DNA from: Frondihabitans sp. 762G35
Lineage (GTDB): Bacteria; Actinomycetota; Actinomycetes; Actinomycetales; Microbacteriaceae
Length of the DNA stretch: 64,000 nt
NCBI RefSeq assembly: GCF_002074055.1
Contig: NZ_CP014619.1
Span: 2,294,001-2,358,000, forward strand
Direction of reading: 5' to 3'
Numbering within the stretch: position 1 is the stretch's first letter; each line of letters starts with the position of its first letter. Below, piece after piece: positions 23,702 through 31,669 of the stretch. The notes beneath the pieces were generated by a model, which was not told the origin of the DNA, searched no databases, and was given only the letters and a program-made list of their open reading frames with translations. Position numbers and translations under genes: made by a program.

Positions 23702-24365
23702 CCGGATCCCCCACGACGCCCCGGTCCTCGTGATCGGTCTCGGCCGGTTCGGAGCCGCGACCGCGGGGCAGCTCGAGCGGCTCGACCGCGAGGTGCTCGT
23801 CGTCGACAGCAGCCTCGAGCTGGTGCAGAAGTGGGCCGACCGCGTCACGCACGCGGTGCAGGCGGACGCGCGCAACATGGAGGCGCTCCAGCAGATCGGT
23901 GCCCGCGACTTCGCCATCGCCGTCGTGGCGGTCGGCTCGTCGATCGAGGCCAGCGTCCTCATCACGGCGAACCTCGTCGACCTCGAGGTCCCGCAGATCT
24001 GGGCGAAGGCGATCTCCAAGTCGCACGGCAAGATCCTCACCCGCATCGGCGCCACCCACGTCATCTACCCGGAGGCGGAGGCCGGCGAGCGCGTCGCCCA
24101 CCTCGTCAGCGGCAGGATGCTCGACTACATCGAGTTCGACGACGACTTCGCGATCGTGAAGATGTACCCGCCGCGCTTCGTGCGGGGCGTCCCGCTGGCG
24201 CAGTCCAAGATCCTCACGAAGTACGGCGTCACCGTCGTCGGCGTGAAGACCCCCGGGGGCGCGTTCCAGGAGGCGTCGCCGGAGACGGTCGTGGGGACCC
24301 ACGACCTGCTCATCGTGAGCGGCACGGAGACGGATCTGGAGCGGTTCTCGGCGCTCGACGCGTAG
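23694..24365 (+). CDS. trkA: TrkA/KtrA RCK regulatory subunit
   Basis: This 223-residue cytoplasmic RCK protein has an N-terminal Rossmann domain (VLVIGLGRFGAATAGQL, dinucleotide-binding GxGxxG) and the acidic EVLVVDSS after beta-2, which binds ribose. A C-terminal TrkA_C domain (about 140-223; YPPRFVRGVPLAQSKIL) follows. It gates TrkH in response to nucleotides. The TTG start lies within the last codons of trkH, giving coupled translation. The downstream gap holds three copies of the 55-bp inverted-repeat element. Confidence 0.93.
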   Translation: MVDRIPHDAPVLVIGLGRFGAATAGQLERLDREVLVVDSSLELVQKWADRVTHAVQADARNMEALQQIGARDFAIAVVAVGSSIEASVLITANLVDLEVPQIWAKAISKSHGKILTRIGATHVIYPEAEAGERVAHLVSGRMLDYIEFDDDFAIVKMYPPRFVRGVPLAQSKILTKYGVTVVGVKTPGGAFQEASPETVVGTHDLLIVSGTETDLERFSALDA

Positions 24366-24404
24366 GGCTGCGCCGGCCCGGCCCGGCCCAGCCCGGCCCG
24401 TCCC

Positions 24405-24459
24405 GAGACTCCACAACACGCCGCTCATCTTTCCCGCGAGGCGTAAATCGTGGAGTCTC
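24405..24459. repeat. 55-bp inverted-repeat element, copy A
   Basis: The termini are GAGACTCCAC and GTGGAGTCTC, perfect 10-bp inverted repeats around a 35-bp core starting AACACGCCGCTCATCTTTCC. It is the first of three in the trkA-proC convergent gap. The core and the following 30-bp spacer are repeated almost exactly in copy B. Confidence 0.9.
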
Positions 24460-24489
24460 CCGCTGCCGAGCCTTCTCCGCTCCGCGCGC

Positions 24490-24542
24490 GACTCCACAAC
24501 ACGCCGCTCATCTTTCCCGCGAGGCGTAAATCGTGGAGTCTC
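24490..24542. repeat. inverted-repeat element, copy B
   Basis: It is near-identical to copy A including the core; the left end is GACTCCAC (two bases shorter) and the right end GTGGAGTCTC. Together with matching spacers (GAGCCTTCTCCGC in both), A and B form a tandem duplication with a unit of about 85 bp. Confidence 0.9.
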
Positions 24543-24572
24543 CCACTGTCGAGCCTTCTCCGCACCGCGCGG

Positions 24573-24625
24573 GACTCCACGTTTGGGCGTGTCGGAAGAA
24601 AGTGAGTGGCGAGTCGTGGAGTCTC
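24573..24625. repeat. inverted-repeat element, copy C (reverse orientation)
   Basis: It is bounded by GACTCCAC and GTGGAGTCTC. The conserved half-core (CGACTCGCCACTCACTTTC) lies on the minus strand, so this copy is inverted relative to A and B and closest to copy D in the upp gap. Confidence 0.85.
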
Positions 24626-24698
24626 GCCGCTCGGGCAGAACAGGCAGCACGGGCAGCGCAGGCAGCACAGGCGGGGCGCACAGCGCCCGCGGCGGACG

Positions 24699-25532
24699 CT
24701 ACTGCGCGGCGATCTCCCGCGCGCGGGCCAGCGCGGCAGCCGACGCTCGACCGAAGAGCTCGTGGAGGCCGGCGCCCTGCAGCACCTCCACGGCGCGCTC
24801 GGTCGTGCCCTTGGGGCTCGTCACGCGGCGGCGCAGCTCCTCGGGGCCGATGACGTCGGCGGCGAGGAGCTCGCTCGCGCCCCGGAAGGTGCCCTGGACC
24901 ATCGTCGCGGCCTGCTGCTCGCTGAAACCGAGGTCGACGGCGGCGCGCGTCATCTCCTCGATCAGGTAGAAGACGTAGGCCGGCCCCGAGCCGGAGATCG
25001 TGGACAGGGCGTCGATGCGGTCCTCCTCGACCGTGACGACGTCGCCGACGCAGGCGAACAGGCTGCGGGCGAGGGCCAGGTCGGAGTCGGAGGACCGGCT
25101 GCCGGGCGCGAGGCCCGTCACCGCCAGCCCCACGACGGCGGGGGTGTTCGGCATCGAGCGGAGCACGACCGCCGACTCCGGCAGAGCGGCCTCCATCGTC
25201 TCGGTCGTGATGCCCGCGGCCAGGCTCACCACCACGGTGCCCGGCTCGAGCACCGGCCCGATCTCGCGGAGGAGGTCGACGACCATGTGGGGCTTCACTC
25301 CGATCAGGACGAGCTTCGCGCCGATCACGGCCGAGGCGTTCGCCTGCGCGTCGGTCTCGAGCGCCAGCGACGTCACCCCGCTGTGACGGAGGGCCGCCGC
25401 CTTGGCCTCGGTGCGGTTGGTCACGCGGATCCCGCCCTCGACCAGGACGTCGGGCCGGAGCAGCCCGGCGAGGATCGCTCCCCCCATCGATCCGGCTCCG
25501 AGAATCGCGGTCGCGGGCAGCGTCGTGGTCAT
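24699..25532 (-). CDS. proC: pyrroline-5-carboxylate reductase
   Basis: This 277-residue enzyme performs the last step of proline synthesis (P5C to proline with NAD(P)H). The N-terminal Rossmann motif is AILGAGSMGGAILAGLL. The central segment LRSMPNTPAVVGLAVTGLAPG and the C-terminal dimerisation and catalytic region ALSTISGSGPAYVFYLIEEM are standard P5CR signatures. TAGGAT lies 6 nt before the ATG at 25532. It is monocistronic and convergent with trkA across the repeat cluster. Confidence 0.95.
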   Translation of the reverse strand: MTTTLPATAILGAGSMGGAILAGLLRPDVLVEGGIRVTNRTEAKAAALRHSGVTSLALETDAQANASAVIGAKLVLIGVKPHMVVDLLREIGPVLEPGTVVVSLAAGITTETMEAALPESAVVLRSMPNTPAVVGLAVTGLAPGSRSSDSDLALARSLFACVGDVVTVEEDRIDALSTISGSGPAYVFYLIEEMTRAAVDLGFSEQQAATMVQGTFRGASELLAADVIGPEELRRRVTSPKGTTERAVEVLQGAGLHELFGRASAAALARAREIAAQ

Positions 25533-25608
25533 GGGTCCATCCTAGGATTGCGTCTGCAGGAGGCGGGGACGACCGTCCGGACACGATCACGACCATGGGA
25601 ACGACGCA

Positions 25609-26571
25609 ATGAGCACAACGGGCGGAAACAAGGCGATCCTGGCGGCACTCGGCGCCAACCTCGGGATCGCGCTCGTCAAGATCGTCGCCTGGGCGCTCTC
25701 CGGCTCGGCCTCGATGCTGGCGGAGGGCGTGCACTCGATCGCCGACTCGGGCAACCAGATCCTGCTGATCCTCGGCGGCCGCAAGGCGAAGAAGGCCGCC
25801 GACGCCGACCACCCCTTCGGCTACGGCCGCGAGCGCTACGTCTACGCCTTCGTCGTGTCGATCATCCTGTTCTCGATCGGCGGCGTCTTCTCGCTCTACG
25901 AGGGAGTCGACAAGCTGCGGCACCCGCACGAGCTCGAGAACGCGTGGCTGCCCATCGTGGTCCTGCTGATCGCCATCGGCCTCGAATTCTTCTCGTTGCG
26001 GACGGCACTCAAGGAGGCGAGGCCGCACAAGGGGTCCGAGGGCTGGCTGGCCTTCATCCGGAGGGCCAAGGCTCCGGAGCTGCCCGTTCTCCTCCTCGAA
26101 GACACCGCAGCACTCACGGGCCTCGTGTTCGCGTTCCTCGGCGTCGGCCTGACCGTCGTCACCGGCAACAGCCTCTTCGACGCGCTCGGCACCGTCCTGA
26201 TCGGGGCGCTGCTCGTGCTGGTCGCGATCGTCCTCGGCATCGAGACGAAGAGCCTGCTCGTGGGCGAGGGAGCGTCCCCCGCCGACGTCGCCGCCATCCG
26301 CGAGGCGATCACGTCCGGCCCGGAGGTCGAGCGGATCATCCACATGAAGACCCTCTACCTCGGCCCCGACGAGCTCCTCGTCGGCGTCAAGGTCGCCATC
26401 GGCGGCAGGGCCCTGCTGGCCGACGTCGCCTCGGCCATCAACACCGTCGAGGGCAGGATCCGCGAGAAGGTCCCCGTCGCCCGCGTCATCTACATCGAGC
26501 CCGACGTCTGGTCCGACCCCGGACTCGCCGAGCCGCCGACCGACGCGATCGTGATCCGGGCCGCCGACTAG
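25609..26571 (+). CDS. cation diffusion facilitator transporter
   Basis: This 320-residue CDF-family metal/proton antiporter has the TM2 metal site EGVHSIADSGNQILLI (H-x3-D) and the TM5 site LLLEDTAALTGLVFAFLG. The latter has Glu-Asp where classical zinc exporters have His-x3-Asp, a pattern like the SLC30A9-type subgroup. The C-terminal cytoplasmic domain (about 210-320) carries ERIIHMKTLYLGPDELLVGV. The ion cannot be assigned from sequence alone. It is divergent from proC and convergent with tadA, 23 bp away. Confidence 0.88.
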   Translation: MSTTGGNKAILAALGANLGIALVKIVAWALSGSASMLAEGVHSIADSGNQILLILGGRKAKKAADADHPFGYGRERYVYAFVVSIILFSIGGVFSLYEGVDKLRHPHELENAWLPIVVLLIAIGLEFFSLRTALKEARPHKGSEGWLAFIRRAKAPELPVLLLEDTAALTGLVFAFLGVGLTVVTGNSLFDALGTVLIGALLVLVAIVLGIETKSLLVGEGASPADVAAIREAITSGPEVERIIHMKTLYLGPDELLVGVKVAIGGRALLADVASAINTVEGRIREKVPVARVIYIEPDVWSDPGLAEPPTDAIVIRAAD

Positions 26572-26594
26572 CGCGACCTCGCCGGCCCCGCCGG

Positions 26595-27059
26595 CTAGCG
26601 GCGCGACGCGAAGAAGTCGTCGAGGAGCGCCGCGCACTCCGCGGCGAGGACCCCGGCGAACACCTCCGCGCGGTGCGGGAGCCTGCGGTCGCGGAGGATG
26701 TCGTAGACGCTGCCCGCGGCTCCTGCCTTCTCGTCCCAGGCGCCGAAGACGACGCGCGGGATGCGGGCCGCCAGGATCGCCCCCGCGCACATCGGGCACG
26801 GTTCGAGGGTGACCACGAGCGTGCAGCCGACGAGGTGCCAGTCGCCCGTGGTGCGGGCCGCGGCCCTGAGCGCCAGGACCTCGGCGTGGGCCGTGGGATC
26901 GTGCGTCTTCTCGCGCTCGTTGAAGCCCGCCCCGATGACGACGCCCGAGGCGTCCACCACGACCGCCCCGACGGGCACATCGCAGGATGCCCGGGTCAGC
27001 GCCGCCTGCTCCAGAGCGAGCCCCATCCAGGAGGCGTAGGTCGCCGGTACGAGCGTCAC
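26595..27059 (-). CDS. tadA: tRNA-specific adenosine deaminase
   Basis: This 154-residue zinc deaminase converts A34 to inosine in tRNA-Arg(ACG). The zinc/catalytic motif is THAEVLAL (His, Glu), and PCPMC in [15 protein letters not shown] holds the two Cys ligands. The frame opens at 27197, but GGAGGT lies about 7 nt before the GTG at 27059 ([20 protein letters not shown]), so that start is chosen. It is divergent from upp with starts 43 bp apart. Confidence 0.9.
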   Translation of the reverse strand: MTLVPATYASWMGLALEQAALTRASCDVPVGAVVVDASGVVIGAGFNEREKTHDPTAHAEVLALRAAARTTGDWHLVGCTLVVTLEPCPMCAGAILAARIPRVVFGAWDEKAGAAGSVYDILRDRRLPHRAEVFAGVLAAECAALLDDFFASRR

Positions 27060-27089
27060 CCGCGGCACCTCCCTCGTCGTCAACTCCGC

Positions 27090-27095
27090 TAGCCT
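27090..27095 (+). promoter_or_regulatory. leaderless-type -10 box for upp
   Basis: TAGCCT lies 7 nt before the upp ATG at 27103. It sits just upstream of tadA in the divergent gap. Confidence 0.6.
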
Positions 27096-27102
27096 CGAGC
27101 CT

Positions 27103-27735
27103 ATGCGAGTGCACGTGGCCGACCACCCCCTCATCACCCACAAGCTGACGGTGCTCCGCGATCGGGAGACGAAGTCGCCCACGTTCCGGGCGCTCACGGA
27201 GGAGCTCGTGACGCTGCTCGCCTACGAGGCCACGCGCGGTGTGCGCACCGAGCCGGTCGACATCGTGACCCCGGTCGCGCCCACCACGGGTCTGGCGATC
27301 TCGAAGCCGCGTCCGCTGGTGGTCCCCATCCTGCGGGCCGGGCTCGGGATGCTCGAGGGCATGACGAAGCTGATCCCGTCGGCCGAGGTCGGTTTCCTCG
27401 GAATGATGCGCGACGAGGAGACCCTCGAACCCACCACCTACGCCGAGCGCCTGCCCGACGACCTCTCGAACCGCCAGTGCTTCGTGCTCGACCCGATGCT
27501 GGCGACGGGCGGGTCGCTCATCGCGGCGATCGACTTCCTGCTCGACCGCGGGGCCGTCGACGTGACGGCGGTCTGCATCCTGGCGTCGCCCGAGGGCCTC
27601 GCGGCCGTTGAGAAGGCGATGCACGGCCGCGACGTATCGATCGTGCTGGGCGCGGTCGACGAGAAGCTCGACGAGAACGGGTACATCGTGCCCGGGCTGG
27701 GCGACGCGGGCGACCGCCTCTACGGCCTGGCGTAG
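27103..27735 (+). CDS. upp: uracil phosphoribosyltransferase
   Basis: This 210-residue salvage enzyme makes UMP from uracil and PRPP. The PRPP-binding motif is [19 protein letters not shown], and the uracil-binding end is [17 protein letters not shown]. The N-terminal [19 protein letters not shown] is typical. The length is as expected. It is leaderless by promoter spacing. Its downstream gap contains two more inverted-repeat elements and an 11-bp tandem array. Confidence 0.96.
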   Translation: MRVHVADHPLITHKLTVLRDRETKSPTFRALTEELVTLLAYEATRGVRTEPVDIVTPVAPTTGLAISKPRPLVVPILRAGLGMLEGMTKLIPSAEVGFLGMMRDEETLEPTTYAERLPDDLSNRQCFVLDPMLATGGSLIAAIDFLLDRGAVDVTAVCILASPEGLAAVEKAMHGRDVSIVLGAVDEKLDENGYIVPGLGDAGDRLYGLA

Positions 27736-27802
27736 CCGGCGCGGCGCGCTGCCGCTCCCGCTTACCCCCCCCTCCCGCACCCGCTCCCGCACCCGCACCC
27801 GC

Positions 27803-27857
27803 GAGACTCCACGACTCGCCACTCACTTTCGTCCGAGCTGGCCAATCGTGGAGTCTC
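27803..27857. repeat. 55-bp inverted-repeat element, copy D
   Basis: GAGACTCCAC and GTGGAGTCTC enclose a core beginning GACTCGCCACTCACTTTC. Forward orientation. It lies 67 bp after the upp stop. Confidence 0.9.
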
Positions 27858-27885
27858 AGCAGGAGCCGCGCGGCCCCGTCCCAGC

Positions 27886-27940
27886 GAGACTCCACGAATG
27901 ACGTCTCCCCGCGAAGATGAGCGGCGAGTCGTGGAGTCTC
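27886..27940. repeat. 55-bp inverted-repeat element, copy E (reverse)
   Basis: It has the same 10-bp termini; the conserved half-core GACTCGCCGCTCATCTTCGC is on the minus strand. Spacing from copy D is 28 bp, close to the A-B spacing. Confidence 0.9.
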
Positions 27941-27950
27941 GGCGACGCCG

Positions 27951-28016
27951 GAGCGACGCAGGAGCGACGCAGGAGCGACGCAGGAGCGACGCAGGAGCGA
28001 CGCGGGAGCGACGCGG
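27951..28016. repeat. 11-bp tandem repeat, 6 units
   Basis: Four exact units of GAGCGACGCAG and two of GAGCGACGCGG follow copy E directly, then degrade into similar GGAGCG-rich sequence up to about 28055. No coding or hairpin role is evident. Confidence 0.85.
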
Positions 28017-28070
28017 GAGCGGAACCGGAGCGAGGCAGGGCGACGCCGGAGCGACCGCACCGCGCCTTTG

Positions 28071-28100
28071 TTGACACGACCTCGACCCGTGCGACACAAT
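28071..28100 (+). promoter_or_regulatory. promoter with consensus -35 for the 38-codon ORF
   Basis: TTGACA (28071-28076) and CACAAT (28095-28100) are separated by 18 bp, and the -10 ends 7 nt before the ATG at 28108. It is one of the few promoters here with a perfect -35 hexamer, implying strong, leaderless transcription. Confidence 0.6.
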
Positions 28101-28107
28101 CGGACTC

Positions 28108-28224
28108 ATGACTGCGCACACGCACGCCCCGATCTCCCGTGAGGCTCACGCCTCCCGAGGTCTCGTGGGGACTGCGGGCATGATGATGCCCGCGGCAGTC
28201 ATGTGTTGTCGAATGCATGCCTGA
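28108..28224 (+). CDS. 38-residue leader-like peptide with Met and Cys-Cys run
   Basis: The ATG sits 7 nt after a good promoter. The peptide starts MTAHTHAPISREAHASRG and ends GMMMPAAVMCCRMHA: five of the last fifteen residues are Met and two adjacent ones are Cys. A hairpin (28170-28181 with 28186-28200, ATGCCC/GGGCAT core) lies inside the ORF just before the TGT TGT codons. Small ORFs with Cys codon runs act as attenuation sensors upstream of sulfur genes in actinobacteria; that role is inference here. About 300 bp separate it from the regulator gene at 28523. It could alternatively be a small protein in its own right. Confidence 0.5.
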   Translation: MTAHTHAPISREAHASRGLVGTAGMMMPAAVMCCRMHA

Positions 28225-28522
28225 CCGGCATCCGACCCGCCGAGTCACCGCTGGCCAGCAGGCCTGATAAAGCTGCCCTGCTTCCCGCGACCTGACATCG
28301 AACCCACCCGGTTCGTCAGGATGTGACTCCGGATGCACCATCCGCCCCACCCGGCGGCGCATCCCACACCCCCTCCATGAGCCAGGGCGTCATCAGCCCT
28401 CTCGTGCGAGATTCGCGGCACACACCGAACCCGCCGCGTTCCTTCTCCGCACCCGCAGGCTCCAGAAGCGGGTCGTCAGCGGACGAACGGACGGGTTCCC
28501 CAGTCCCAAGGACACACCCCTC
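28225..28522. other. long untranslated region before the winged-helix regulator
   Basis: This stretch has no convincing ORF. It contains the palindrome GCTGGCCAGC (28250-28259) and a nearby AGCAGG/CCTGCT pair, which could fold as part of an mRNA leader. No U-rich terminator was seen. If transcription from 28071-28100 continues, this is the leader of the regulator gene. Confidence 0.4.
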
Positions 28523-29260
28523 ATGTCTCTCGCCCTCGACACCTCCGTCACCCGTACCACCGGCTCGACCATCACCACCGCCGCCCCCGCCCAGCGCCAC
28601 CTCTCGGCGGTCGCCGAGGCAGCGGCTCCTGCGCCCCGTCTCCGCGCCGTCCCGGCCGGCACCGAAGCCCGCGGCTTCGTGCTCTACGTGGGCATCGACG
28701 AGCTCAAGGCCGCCGAGGCCGGCACCAGCCTCGGCGACATCGTCTCGCAGCTCCGCGCCCTCACCCAGCAGCTCGCGCCCGCCGCCGAGACGCACGCCGC
28801 CGTGGCGCTGGCCCCCGAGGGGTCCGGCGGGCGTGACGTCGACGTCGTGCGTCTGGCCCTGCAGGATCCGGCGGCCCTCGCCAAGCACCGCCAGGCCGAG
28901 GTCGACGAAGAGCCCGGCGCCCGGGGCGGTGTGGTCGTCGACATCTCGCGCAAGCGCCTCCTGCTCGACGGCGACGTCGCTCCGCTCACCTACAAGGAGT
29001 TCGAGCTGCTCCAGTACCTCGTGCTCCGCGAGGGCCGCACCATCGAACGCGCCGAGCTCATCTCGAGCCTCTGGTCCGCCGGGGACGACGAGGAAGCGCC
29101 CAACGAGCGCACCATCGACGTGCACGTGCGGCGACTCCGCTCCAAGCTCGGCGCCTTCGAGGACATCGTCCGCACCGTCCGCGGGGTCGGCTACCGGTTC
29201 GACCGTCACGCGGACGTGTCGATTCGCCAGGCCTCCACCCCCTCCCCCGACGTCTTCTAG
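28523..29260 (+). CDS. orphan winged-helix (Trans_reg_C) transcriptional regulator
   Basis: This 245-residue protein has an OmpR/PhoB-type DNA-binding domain at about 135-235: ISRKRLLLDGDVAPLTYKEF, EGRTIERAELISSLW, NERTIDVHVRRLRSKLG and the wing VRGVGYRFD. The N-terminal ~135 residues are Ala/Thr-rich and do not form a receiver domain: there is no phosphoacceptor Asp pocket. It therefore cannot be a normal two-component regulator, and no kinase is nearby. AAGGA lies about 10 nt before the ATG. Targets unknown; the leader ORF at 28108 may control it. Confidence 0.8.
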   Translation: MSLALDTSVTRTTGSTITTAAPAQRHLSAVAEAAAPAPRLRAVPAGTEARGFVLYVGIDELKAAEAGTSLGDIVSQLRALTQQLAPAAETHAAVALAPEGSGGRDVDVVRLALQDPAALAKHRQAEVDEEPGARGGVVVDISRKRLLLDGDVAPLTYKEFELLQYLVLREGRTIERAELISSLWSAGDDEEAPNERTIDVHVRRLRSKLGAFEDIVRTVRGVGYRFDRHADVSIRQASTPSPDVF

Positions 29261-29270
29261 TTCTGGCGCG

Positions 29271-29317
29271 CGGGCGGGGCGCCTCGCAGCGTTGTCGTCG
29301 GGCACGATGGCCCCCGC
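29271..29317. repeat. 47-bp direct repeat, copy 1
   Basis: This is the first of two exact 47-bp copies beginning CGGGCGGGGCGCCTCGCAGC, ten bases after the regulator stop. Copy 2 starts 102 bp further on. Confidence 0.9.
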
Positions 29318-29372
29318 CATCGCTTCCTCCTCCGCCTCGCGATCCACCACGCCCACCCACCAGAACCCCCGC

Positions 29373-29419
29373 CGGGCGGGGCGCCTCGCAGCGTTGTCGT
29401 CGGGCACGATGGCCCCCGC
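29373..29419. repeat. 47-bp direct repeat, copy 2
   Basis: Exact repeat of 29271-29317. The 55 bp between the copies are unrelated, so this is a spaced rather than tandem duplication. Confidence 0.9.
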
Positions 29420-29562
29420 GCTCGCAGCGTCCGCTAAACCCTCGCGCTCGGCCGCCGCACGCCGCCTAGGACAGGTGCGACAGCCGAACAACAGGGTGCA
29501 GCGGGTGGGGGCGGGGGCGGGGGACGACCGCAGCCAGACACTTCACAGAAAAATAACGAAAC

Positions 29563-29598
29563 GGTAACTAGACCACCGTTACCAAGCCGTTATAGATT
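29563..29598 (+). promoter_or_regulatory. AT-rich inverted repeat and -10-like box upstream of MarR gene
   Basis: GGTAAC (29563-29568) and GTTACC (29578-29583) form an inverted repeat with a 9-bp spacer, followed by TATAGATT (29591-29598). This is the lowest-GC stretch of the gap and is a plausible regulated promoter/operator about 200 bp before the MarR start. Confidence 0.4.
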
Positions 29599-29671
29599 GA
29601 TCCCGCTGAAGTCGTTTGCTGTGGCGACTGCAGTGGAATGTGATTGCAGGACACTCTTGGTGCAAGGGAGA

Positions 29672-29701
29672 GGGTCGGTCGCCAGCCTCGGCGACCGGCC
29701 C
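29672..29701. other. strong hairpin in the MarR leader region
   Basis: GGGTCGGTCGCC (29672-29683) pairs with GGCGACCGGCCC (29690-29701) with one G-T pair and a 6-nt loop. There is no U-run. It could terminate the leader transcript or stabilise the mRNA 5' end. Confidence 0.5.
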
Positions 29702-29795
29702 TCAGTCCGTTCACGCCCGTCCGCCCGACCTCCGCGGCCCTCGCGAGCCACTCCTTCGTAGACTGTCGGCAGGCAAAAGGGGCGAGGAGCACCAC

Positions 29796-30299
29796 GTGAG
29801 CGACAAACAACTGGCGGTGGGCGCCTGGGAGGCCCTGTTCCGAGCGCAGGTGACGGTCATGCGCGAGCTCACCGCCTGCTTCCCCTCGGGCGACATCTCG
29901 TTCAACGAGTACGACGTGCTCTTCAACCTCTCCAACCAGCCGGAGCGGCGGGCACGCATCAAAGACCTCACGCGGCACCTCCTGCTGACCCAACCGAGCA
30001 TCAGCCGTCTCGTCGACCGCCTCGCCGCCAAGGACATCATCGAGAAGTCGAGCGATCCGAACGACGGCCGCGGGATCGTCGTCGCCATGACCGAGCACGG
30101 CGCCGAGGTCTTCCGCACGACGGCCGTGAGCCACGCCGACGCCATCACGCGGCGGGTCGGGTCCTCGCTCGACGCCGACGAGCTGCGCCTCCTGATCGAC
30201 CTGTGCACCAAGCTCCGGCTCGGCCGGGACACCGGCCCCGCCGAGCCCCGCAGTGCTACCGAGTCCGCGTCGCAGCCGGTCGGAGCGAGCGCCTCGTGA
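29796..30299 (+). CDS. MarR-family regulator
   Basis: This 167-residue MarR fold has helices around SFNEYDVLFNLSNQPERRAR, the HTH LTRHLLLTQPSISRLVDRLA and the wing EKSSDPNDGRGIVVAMTEHG. The frame opens at 29616 but GAGGAG lies 8 nt before the GTG at 29796, so that start is used. Its stop overlaps the photolyase start (GTGA), so it is the first gene of a three-gene unit (regulator, photolyase, serine hydrolase). The inducing ligand is unknown. Confidence 0.85.
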   Translation: MSDKQLAVGAWEALFRAQVTVMRELTACFPSGDISFNEYDVLFNLSNQPERRARIKDLTRHLLLTQPSISRLVDRLAAKDIIEKSSDPNDGRGIVVAMTEHGAEVFRTTAVSHADAITRRVGSSLDADELRLLIDLCTKLRLGRDTGPAEPRSATESASQPVGASAS

Positions 30300-31669
30300 C
30301 CGGCCCGACCCTCGTCTGGCTGCGCGACGACCTGCGCCTCGGCGACAACCCGGCGCTCCACGCCGCCCTCGAGCGGGGCGAACCGGTGGAGGTCGTCTAT
30401 CTCCTCGAGGACGGCACCCCGGGGCTCCGGCCTCTCGGCGCCGCCTCCCGCTGGTGGCTGCACCACAGCCTCACGGCTCTCGCGGCCGACCTCGCCGAGC
30501 GCGGTGCCCGCCTCACGCTCCGCCGTGGCCCCGCCTCGCGCGAGATCCCGCGACTCGTCGAGGAGCTCGACGCCGGCGCCGTGACCTGGAACCGCCGCTA
30601 CGGCAAGGCCGCCCGCGACATCGACGCCGCCCTGAAGTCGTCGCTCCGCGAGGGCGGCGTCGACGTGCGCAGCTTCCAGGGCTCGCTGCTCTTCGAGCCG
30701 TGGACGGTCCAGACCGGCTCGGGCACGCCGTTCAAGGTCTTCACGCCGTTCTACCGCGCGTGCCTCGAACAGCAGGAGCCCCGGCACCCGTACCCCCGCC
30801 CGAAATCGATCCCCTCCGCGGGCCCCGCCCCCGACTCCGACGACCTCGCCGAGTGGCGGCTCCTGCCGACCGCGCCCGACTGGGCCGGCGGGCTCCGCGA
30901 CAGATGGGAGCCCGGGGAGGACTCCGCGCACCGCACCCTGGAGCGGTTCATCCACGCCGACCTGGCCGACTACGGCGACCGCGACTTCCCGGCCCGTGAC
31001 ACGACCAGCCACCTCTCCCCGCGCCTGCGCTTCGGCGAGATCAGCCCGTTCCAGGTCTGGCACCGGCTGCGCTCGTCGGTTCCGGGCGACGCCAAGCAGG
31101 CCGTCGGCGGATTCCTCCGGGAGGTGGTCTGGCGGGAGTTCAACTACACGGTGCTGTTCGCCAACCCCGATCTCGCGACCGACAACTACCGGCCCGAGTT
31201 CGACGACTTCCCGTGGGCGGAGCCCGACGAGGCTCTCCTCGAGGCGTGGCGGCACGGTCGCACCGGCATCCCGCTGGTCGACGCGGGCATGCGCGAGCTC
31301 TGGGCGACGGGTGTCATGCACAACCGGGTCCGGATGGTCGTGGGCAGCTTCCTGATCAAGAACCTCCTCGTCGACTGGCGCGTGGGCGAACAGTGGTTCT
31401 GGGACACCCTGGTCGACGCCGACGAGGCGAGCAACCCGGGCAACTGGCAGTGGGTGGCAGGATCGGGGGCCGACGCCGCCCCCTACTTCCGGGTCTTCAA
31501 CCCCGTGCTCCAGGCCGAGAAGTTCGACGGGCACCGCGACTACATCCGCCGCTGGGTGCCCGAGATCGACACCGACGACTACCCGGAGCCGATCGTCGAC
31601 CTGAAGGCCAGCCGGAGGCGCGCCCTCGACGCCTACGAGACCATGCGCCGGACCGCCGGGGTGTCGTGA
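30296..31669 (+). CDS. deoxyribodipyrimidine photolyase (cryptochrome/photolyase family)
   Basis: This 457-residue flavoprotein repairs UV-induced pyrimidine dimers with blue light. The N-terminal antenna-binding Rossmann domain starts LVWLRDDLRLGDNPALHAAL. The C-terminal FAD domain contains RFGEISPFQVWHRL, WREFNYTVLF, GIPLVDAGMRELWATGVMHN and the signature DADEASNPGNWQWVAGSG. All are in the order of class I CPD photolyases. Start and stop overlap its neighbours by 4 bp each (GTGA), showing coupled translation. Confidence 0.94.
   Translation: MTGPTLVWLRDDLRLGDNPALHAALERGEPVEVVYLLEDGTPGLRPLGAASRWWLHHSLTALAADLAERGARLTLRRGPASREIPRLVEELDAGAVTWNRRYGKAARDIDAALKSSLREGGVDVRSFQGSLLFEPWTVQTGSGTPFKVFTPFYRACLEQQEPRHPYPRPKSIPSAGPAPDSDDLAEWRLLPTAPDWAGGLRDRWEPGEDSAHRTLERFIHADLADYGDRDFPARDTTSHLSPRLRFGEISPFQVWHRLRSSVPGDAKQAVGGFLREVVWREFNYTVLFANPDLATDNYRPEFDDFPWAEPDEALLEAWRHGRTGIPLVDAGMRELWATGVMHNRVRMVVGSFLIKNLLVDWRVGEQWFWDTLVDADEASNPGNWQWVAGSGADAAPYFRVFNPVLQAEKFDGHRDYIRRWVPEIDTDDYPEPIVDLKASRRRALDAYETMRRTAGVS

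Noticed and set aside
24405-24625. CRISPR array
   Set aside because: The repeats are palindromic full elements with duplicated spacers and mixed orientation, and no cas genes are near.
24508-27822. A 1104-codon open frame on the minus strand
   Set aside because: It covers proC and tadA in another frame and upp and the CDF gene antisense. It has no domain and is stop-free only because of high GC.
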